A stretch of 64,000 nt of DNA from Roseococcus microcysteis (lineage in GTDB: Bacteria > Pseudomonadota > Alphaproteobacteria > Acetobacterales > Acetobacteraceae), in the NCBI RefSeq assembly GCF_014764365.1, contig NZ_CP061718.1, positions 3,116,501 to 3,180,500 of the forward strand, given 5' to 3'. A model generated the notes under the pieces. The model ran no database searches and had not been told where the DNA came from. It saw only the letters and a list, made by a program, of their open reading frames with translations. Positions 60,266 through 64,000 of the stretch are shown here, one piece after another. How positions within the stretch are numbered: position 1 is the stretch's first letter; each line of letters begins with the position of its first letter. The position numbers and the translations under genes are program-made.

Positions 60266-60928
60266 CTAGCTGGGCCGCGCATCGGGCGGAAGGTCGCCGC
60301 CATCATGGGCGTCCATGCGCAGCAGGGTGACGAGGGTGGCGGCGCGTTCCGTCAGCGTGGGTGCCTCCAGCAGCGCCTGCTTTTCCGGGATGGCGAAGGG
60401 GCAGACCATGGCGAGCGTGGTCACCAGCGTGGGCCCCGACATCTCCTCGATGGCGGACCAGTTGGCCTCGATGCCCTTGGCCGCGAAATAGGGGCGCAGC
60501 GCGTCCAGGATTTCGGCATGGGGCACCGGGTCCACCGGCGGATCGAGGTCAGCCAGATAGGCGCCGTAATCCGCCCGCACGCGACGATAGCCGCGCCGCA
60601 TCTCGATTTCCTCGGCCACGCGGAAGCGCAGCACGCCGGTCAATGTCACCAGCAGCCGCCCATCCTCCGTCTCCGAGAAGGAGGAGACGCGGCCGAGGCA
60701 CCCCACCCCATAGGTGACGCTGCCGCGCTCACCGCGCGGCTTGGACGGGTCGCCCTGGATCATCCCGAAGAGGCGCCCCTGGCCCAGGCTGTCCAGCGTC
60801 ATCGCCAAATAGCGCGGCTCGAAGATGTTGAGCGGCAGCCGCCCGCCCGGCAGCAGCAGCGCGCCCGAGAGCGGAAAGATCGCGATCTCGGCGGGAAGCT
60901 GCTCCGGCGCGGGCTGGAAAGGGTCCAT
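60266..60928 (-). CDS. Lon N-terminal (substrate-binding) domain protein
   Basis: 220 residues with only the LON substrate-binding domain and no ATPase or protease part. [29 protein letters not shown] and [29 protein letters not shown] are typical. Such stand-alone proteins are conserved in alphaproteobacteria next to thioredoxin/TPR genes; function not established. Two bases separate it from the upstream thioredoxin-like gene, so they are one operon. Confidence 0.9.
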   Translation of the reverse strand: MDPFQPAPEQLPAEIAIFPLSGALLLPGGRLPLNIFEPRYLAMTLDSLGQGRLFGMIQGDPSKPRGERGSVTYGVGCLGRVSSFSETEDGRLLVTLTGVLRFRVAEEIEMRRGYRRVRADYGAYLADLDPPVDPVPHAEILDALRPYFAAKGIEANWSAIEEMSGPTLVTTLAMVCPFAIPEKQALLEAPTLTERAATLVTLLRMDAHDGGDLPPDARPS

Positions 60929-60930
60929 GC

Positions 60931-61860
60931 TCAGCGGAACAGGATGGTCGAGAGGCCGCGCCGGGCCTTCATGGTGGCGGGGTCGTCGAAGCCCCAGGCC
61001 TCGAAGAACTTCAGAAGCTGCTTGCGCGCGGCTTCCTCGTTCCAGGCGCGGTCGCGGCGGATGGCCTCCAGCAGGGCGTCGGCCGCTTCCTGCCGCTTGT
61101 TCATGCCGGCCAGCGCCACGGCCAGCTCGATGCGGGCCTCGTGGTCATCGGGGTTGGCGGCGAGGCGCTGCTCATACTGGCCCAGCATGCCCGCGGCCGC
61201 GCGGCCCTGGGCGGCAAGCTCCATGGCGGCGCGCACGGCCGAGATCTCGGGATGCGCCTTCAGCTTGTCGGAGAGGCTGTCCAGCATCTGCTGGGCCTGC
61301 TCCTCCTCCTCCAGCGCGATCAGGCAGCGGGCGAGGCCGGCCAGGGCCTCGGCATTCTCGGGTTCCTGCTGGGCGAGGCCCGCGAAGAGTTCCAGCGCGC
61401 CCTGGGCGTCACCGGCTTCCAGCAGCGCCTTGGCCTCGGCCAGCATCTCGGCGCTGGGCATCTGCCCGCCGGCCAGCTTGAGCAGGTTCTCGATGAACTT
61501 CTTCACCTCGCCCTCGGGCAGGGCGCCCTGGAAGAGGTCCGCGATCTGCCCCTTGTAGAAGGCGGCGACCGTCGGCACCGATTGCAGCGGCAGGCCCAGC
61601 TGCGCGAGCTGCTGGACGAGCGCCGTATTCTTGTCGATGTCGATCTTGACCAGCTTCACGCGCCCGCCGGCCGCGCGCACCACCTTCTCCAGCGTGGGCG
61701 TCAGCTGCTTGCAGGGCCCGCACCAGGTCGCCCAGAAATCCACCAGGACCGGCACCTCGCGCGAGGCGTTGATGACGTCCTGCATGAAGGTCTTCTGGTC
61801 GCCATCCGACACGGGGTCGGGGCGCTGGGACGGGTTCTGGGGGTCGAGGATCACTTCCAT
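60931..61860 (-). CDS. Thioredoxin-fold co-chaperone with TPR repeats (CnoX/YbbN-like)
   Basis: 309 residues from ATG 61860. The N-terminal thioredoxin domain has VLVDFWATWCGPCKQLTPTLEK (active WCGPC, both Cys present) and SVPTVAAFYKG with the cis-Pro. The C-terminal half is built of TPR-like helices rich in Ala, Leu and Glu (GDAQGALELFAGLAQQEPENAEALAGLARC). In E. coli CnoX/YbbN the redox-active site is lost but here it is complete, as in alphaproteobacterial forms. It likely protects aggregation-prone proteins under oxidative stress. Confidence 0.9.
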   Translation of the reverse strand: MEVILDPQNPSQRPDPVSDGDQKTFMQDVINASREVPVLVDFWATWCGPCKQLTPTLEKVVRAAGGRVKLVKIDIDKNTALVQQLAQLGLPLQSVPTVAAFYKGQIADLFQGALPEGEVKKFIENLLKLAGGQMPSAEMLAEAKALLEAGDAQGALELFAGLAQQEPENAEALAGLARCLIALEEEEQAQQMLDSLSDKLKAHPEISAVRAAMELAAQGRAAAGMLGQYEQRLAANPDDHEARIELAVALAGMNKRQEAADALLEAIRRDRAWNEEAARKQLLKFFEAWGFDDPATMKARRGLSTILFR

Positions 61861-61994
61861 GGGAATTTCCTGGGGCCGCCTGTAGATGTTCCGGCGCAGG
61901 GATAAGGCAAGAGCGACATCTTGTCTTGTCCGGGCCGCGCGACAACCCGTCCGGACCATTGCGGCGGCGGGGCGGCCGGCACTAGCATCCCGGC

Positions 61995-62294
61995 ATGGAC
62001 AGCCCCGACCCCGATCGCCCCGCGACCCACGACCTCGGCGGAAACCCGCGCTTCCGCTGCACCCCCGTCGAGCCCGATGACGACGCGCCGCCCAGCGATT
62101 TCGACAAGCGGGTGGACGCCGTGCGCTCGGTCCTGCGGGAGAAGGGCTTGTTCACCGTGGACGAGATGCGCTTCAACATCGAGGCGCTGCATGAAACCGA
62201 ATATTTCGGCCTGACCTATTACGAGAAATGGCTGCGTTCGGTGACGGCCGTGATGGTCCGCAAGGGTGTCATCACCTGGGAGGACATCAAGTGA
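61995..62294 (+). CDS. Nitrile hydratase beta N-terminal-like subunit
   Basis: 99 residues matching the N-terminal half of the nitrile hydratase beta subunit or the beta subunit of thiocyanate hydrolase: VDAVRSVLREKGLFTVDEMRFNIEALHETEYFGLTYYEKWLRSVTAVMVRKGVIT. After a charged, flexible N-terminal segment the helices should pack against the alpha-type subunit. No SH3-like C-terminal domain is present, because that is encoded by the next gene, whose GTG overlaps this stop (GTGA). It starts the three-gene set at 61995-63206. Confidence 0.85.
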   Translation: MDSPDPDRPATHDLGGNPRFRCTPVEPDDDAPPSDFDKRVDAVRSVLREKGLFTVDEMRFNIEALHETEYFGLTYYEKWLRSVTAVMVRKGVITWEDIK

Positions 62295-62602
62295 GCCACG
62301 GCGTGCACGACACCGCCCAGGCCCGCTTCGCCCCCGGCGCGCGGGTGCGGGTGAAGCCTGGCCGGCCGGAGCGCATCGCGCCCATGCATCTGCGCACCCC
62401 GCATTACGTGCGCGGGCGCGAGGGGGTGGTGGCGCGCGCGCTGGGCCGCTTCCCCAACCCCGAGGATCTGGCCTTCGGCCGCCCGGGCGAGCCGCGCATC
62501 CTCTACCATGTCGAATTCGACCAACCCCCCGTCTGGGGCGAGGGCGAGGCCGGCGACACCGTGCTGATCGAGATCTTCGAACATTGGCTGGAGGAAGCCT
62601 GA
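62291..62602 (+). CDS. Nitrile hydratase beta C-terminal (SH3-like) subunit
   Basis: 103 residues from GTG 62291. FAPGARVRVKPGRPERIAPMHLRTPHYVRGREGVV and YHVEFDQPPVWGEGEAGDTVLIEIFEHWLEEA form the SH3-like barrel of the nitrile hydratase beta C-terminus or the alpha subunit of thiocyanate hydrolase. The initial Arg/His pattern (RTPHYVRG) includes residues that contact the metal centre in the family. Overlaps its upstream partner by four bases and ends one base before the alpha-type subunit ATG. Confidence 0.85.
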   Translation: MSHGVHDTAQARFAPGARVRVKPGRPERIAPMHLRTPHYVRGREGVVARALGRFPNPEDLAFGRPGEPRILYHVEFDQPPVWGEGEAGDTVLIEIFEHWLEEA

Positions 62603-62603
62603 C

Positions 62604-63206
62604 ATGGCCGGAACCCCGCTGCCCGAGAGCGTCGAACTCCTGGACAAGCTCGTCGCCGCGCTCAAGCGCCGCGGCGTGCTGGTGGAGGAGGACATCCAGC
62701 GCTGCCAGACCCAGGCCGAGCGCGCGAAGCCCGAGACCGGCGCCCGCATGGTGGCCCGCGCCTGGCTGGACCCCGAATTCCGCACCCTGATGCTGCGCGA
62801 CGGCACCGCCGCCGCCGAGAGCTTCGGCGTGGCCATGAAGGGCGCGCCCCCGCTGGGCGTGCTGGAAGACACGGACCGGCTGCACCACCTGGTCGTGTGC
62901 ACGCTGTGCTCCTGCTATCCGCGCGCGGTCATCGGCTACCCGCCGCATTGGTACAAATCCGCCGCCTATCGCGCGCGGGCGGTGCGTGAACCCCGCGCCG
63001 TGCTGGCCGAATTCGGCACGGTGCTGCCCGCCGGCGTGCAGGTGCGCGTGGTGGACAGCACGGCCGACTACCGCTGGATGGTCCTGCCCACCCGTCCCCC
63101 CGGCACCGAGGGATGGAGCGAGGAGGAACTTGCCGCCATCGTCACGCGGGATTGCCTGGTGGGGGTGACCCTGCCGCAGGCGGAGAAGCGTCAAGCCGCG
63201 GCGTGA
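62604..63206 (+). CDS. Nitrile hydratase alpha / thiocyanate hydrolase gamma-type catalytic subunit, cobalt type
   Basis: 200 residues. The metal claw is VCTLCSCYP with ligands C99, C102 and C104, in the Thr-containing form used by cobalt enzymes. AYRARAVREPRAVLAEFG and YRWMVLPTRPPGTEGWSEEEL are shared by both enzyme groups. YPRAV follows the claw where nitrile hydratases usually have YPW and thiocyanate hydrolases YPRP, which leans towards the latter. It completes the set with the two beta-derived genes and overlaps the MFS gene (GTGA). No separate metallochaperone gene is in view before the window ends. Confidence 0.88.
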   Translation: MAGTPLPESVELLDKLVAALKRRGVLVEEDIQRCQTQAERAKPETGARMVARAWLDPEFRTLMLRDGTAAAESFGVAMKGAPPLGVLEDTDRLHHLVVCTLCSCYPRAVIGYPPHWYKSAAYRARAVREPRAVLAEFGTVLPAGVQVRVVDSTADYRWMVLPTRPPGTEGWSEEELAAIVTRDCLVGVTLPQAEKRQAAA

Positions 63207-64000
63207 GCAGTACCGATGCCGATGGCCTGCCCCCCGGACGGCGGGGGCTGGCCTCGGCCTGCATTGCCGCCGGCATCACCGTCACCGTGCTGGACGCGGC
63301 GATGCTCAACATCGCCCTGCCCTCGGCCGCCGCCGATCTCGGCCTGACGCCGGCCGAGGCGGTCTGGATCGTCAACGCCTATCAGATCGTGGTGGTGGGC
63401 ACGCTGATCCCCATGGCGGCGCTGGGCGAGATCTTCGGCTTCCGCCGCGTCTGGGCCTGGGGGCTGCTGGTCTTCTCGCTGGCGGCCATGGTGTGCTCGG
63501 TCGCGCCCAGCTTCGAGGCGCTGCTGGCCGCGCGCATGGTGCAGGGGCTGGGCAGCGCCGCGGTGATGAGCCTGACGGCGGGGCTGGTCCGCCACACCTA
63601 CCCGGCGGCGCAGCTGGGCCGTGCCATCGGGGTGAATTCCATGACGGTGGGGCTGGCCTCGGCCGCCGGGCCGTCGTTGGGGGCGGCCGTGCTGGCGGTG
63701 GCGCCCTGGCCGGCCGTGTTCATCGCGCACATCCCCATGGGGCTGGCGGCGCTGGTCTTCGGGCTGAAATTGCTGCCGCGCGTGCCGGGGCGGCGGCGGC
63801 CCTTCGACATCACGGCCGCCGCGCTGAACGTGGCCGCCTTCGGCCTGGTCTTCCTTGGCATGGATCTGCTGTTGCACGCGCCCTGGGTGGCGGTGCCGGC
63901 GCTGCTGGGGGGCATGCTCTGCGCCGCCGCGCTGGTACGGCTGGAGATGGCGCGGCCCGTGCCGCTGCTGCCGCTGGACCTGCTGCGGATCCGGGTGGTG
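63203..64000 (+). CDS. MFS transporter, DHA2 (EmrB/QacA-like) family, 5' part
   Basis: About 266 residues in the window, continuing past base 64000. GTG at 63203 overlaps the stop of the preceding gene (63204-63206). Helix 1 has TVLDAAMLNIALPSAAADLG, the acidic motif D1 of 14-helix drug exporters; then WIVNAYQIVVVGTLIPMAALGEIFGFRRV (motif A), ARMVQGLGSAAVMS (motif B) and a region like motif C (GVNSMTVGLASAAGPSLGAAV). It may export a product or substrate related to the hydratase-like enzyme, or be unrelated. Confidence 0.85.
   Translation, partial: MSSTDADGLPPGRRGLASACIAAGITVTVLDAAMLNIALPSAAADLGLTPAEAVWIVNAYQIVVVGTLIPMAALGEIFGFRRVWAWGLLVFSLAAMVCSVAPSFEALLAARMVQGLGSAAVMSLTAGLVRHTYPAAQLGRAIGVNSMTVGLASAAGPSLGAAVLAVAPWPAVFIAHIPMGLAALVFGLKLLPRVPGRRRPFDITAAALNVAAFGLVFLGMDLLLHAPWVAVPALLGGMLCAAALVRLEMARPVPLLPLDLLRIRVV

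Overview
The window is about 70% GC, very densely coded, and looks like the chromosome of an alphaproteobacterium, most likely an Acetobacteraceae member of the Roseomonas type. This is inferred from gene content: GcrA, a DUF3035 lipoprotein next to lspA, class II glutamate-cysteine ligase, an OprB-type porin, a Bug-type receptor and the thioredoxin / Lon-like / Trm112 / DUF971 cluster. No rRNA, tRNA, CRISPR array, phage or insertion sequence was seen. No gene-free stretch exceeds 300 bases; the longest gaps (20643-20839, 32982-33190, 36785-36987, 40747-40972, 55399-55599, 57332-57590) hold repeats, promoters or terminators that are described below.

Layout. 1-9836 (minus strand): housekeeping run MaoC, LOG protein, ribF, ileS, lspA, DUF3035 lipoprotein, a pair of M16 proteases, pgi. 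9886-11908 (minus): a secreted YD-repeat protein, an EtfB-type lysine methyltransferase, ubiA. 11907-16812 (plus): rsmE, gshA, coaBC, dut, moeB, DsrE-like. 16881-21955 (plus): a complete branched-chain amino acid type ABC transporter with its binding protein. 21962-30098: a two-component system and a heavy-metal-type RND efflux system, with the adaptor divergent from pump and outer membrane channel. 30107-40746: porin, two EamA exporters, gcrA, an aminotransferase, a gamma-glutamyltransferase-like lipoprotein, a DsbA-like protein, an aspartoacylase-like protein, FAH, YdhR-like and SDR genes. 40973-46144: polysaccharide genes (DUF4214, two glycosyltransferases, manC). 46277-53588: a Pro-rich secreted protein, LysR with divergent Bug receptor, enoyl-CoA hydratase and NDP-forming acyl-CoA synthetase, a 2OG-Fe dioxygenase and a LutA-like protein. 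53696-56832: amtB and glnK behind a sigma-54 promoter, then a UbiH-family hydroxylase. 56990-57929: two tandem secreted paralogues. 57990-61860 (minus): a peptide-type binding protein, DUF971, Trm112-like, Lon N-domain protein and thioredoxin/TPR protein. 61995-64000 (plus): a three-gene nitrile hydratase / thiocyanate hydrolase-like set and the start of an MFS exporter.

Notable points. (1) The nitrile-hydratase-like enzyme has its beta subunit split into two genes in the order known for thiocyanate hydrolase. (2) A palindromic intergenic repeat has a constant core and outer arms that change together. (3) Another palindromic repeat supplies the last codons of the aminotransferase. (4) Several genes (pgi, the DUF3035 lipoprotein, one glycosyltransferase, probably the ileS 5' end and the Trm112-like gene) each appear to lack one base in a G/C run. 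Such a consistent bias points to sequence errors at homopolymers rather than true gene decay, although the sequence alone cannot decide. (5) Regulatory signals seen directly include a near-perfect sigma-54 promoter for glnK-amtB, a CTTACA-N5-CTTACA direct repeat in front of the efflux genes and three clustered GANTC sites upstream of gcrA.
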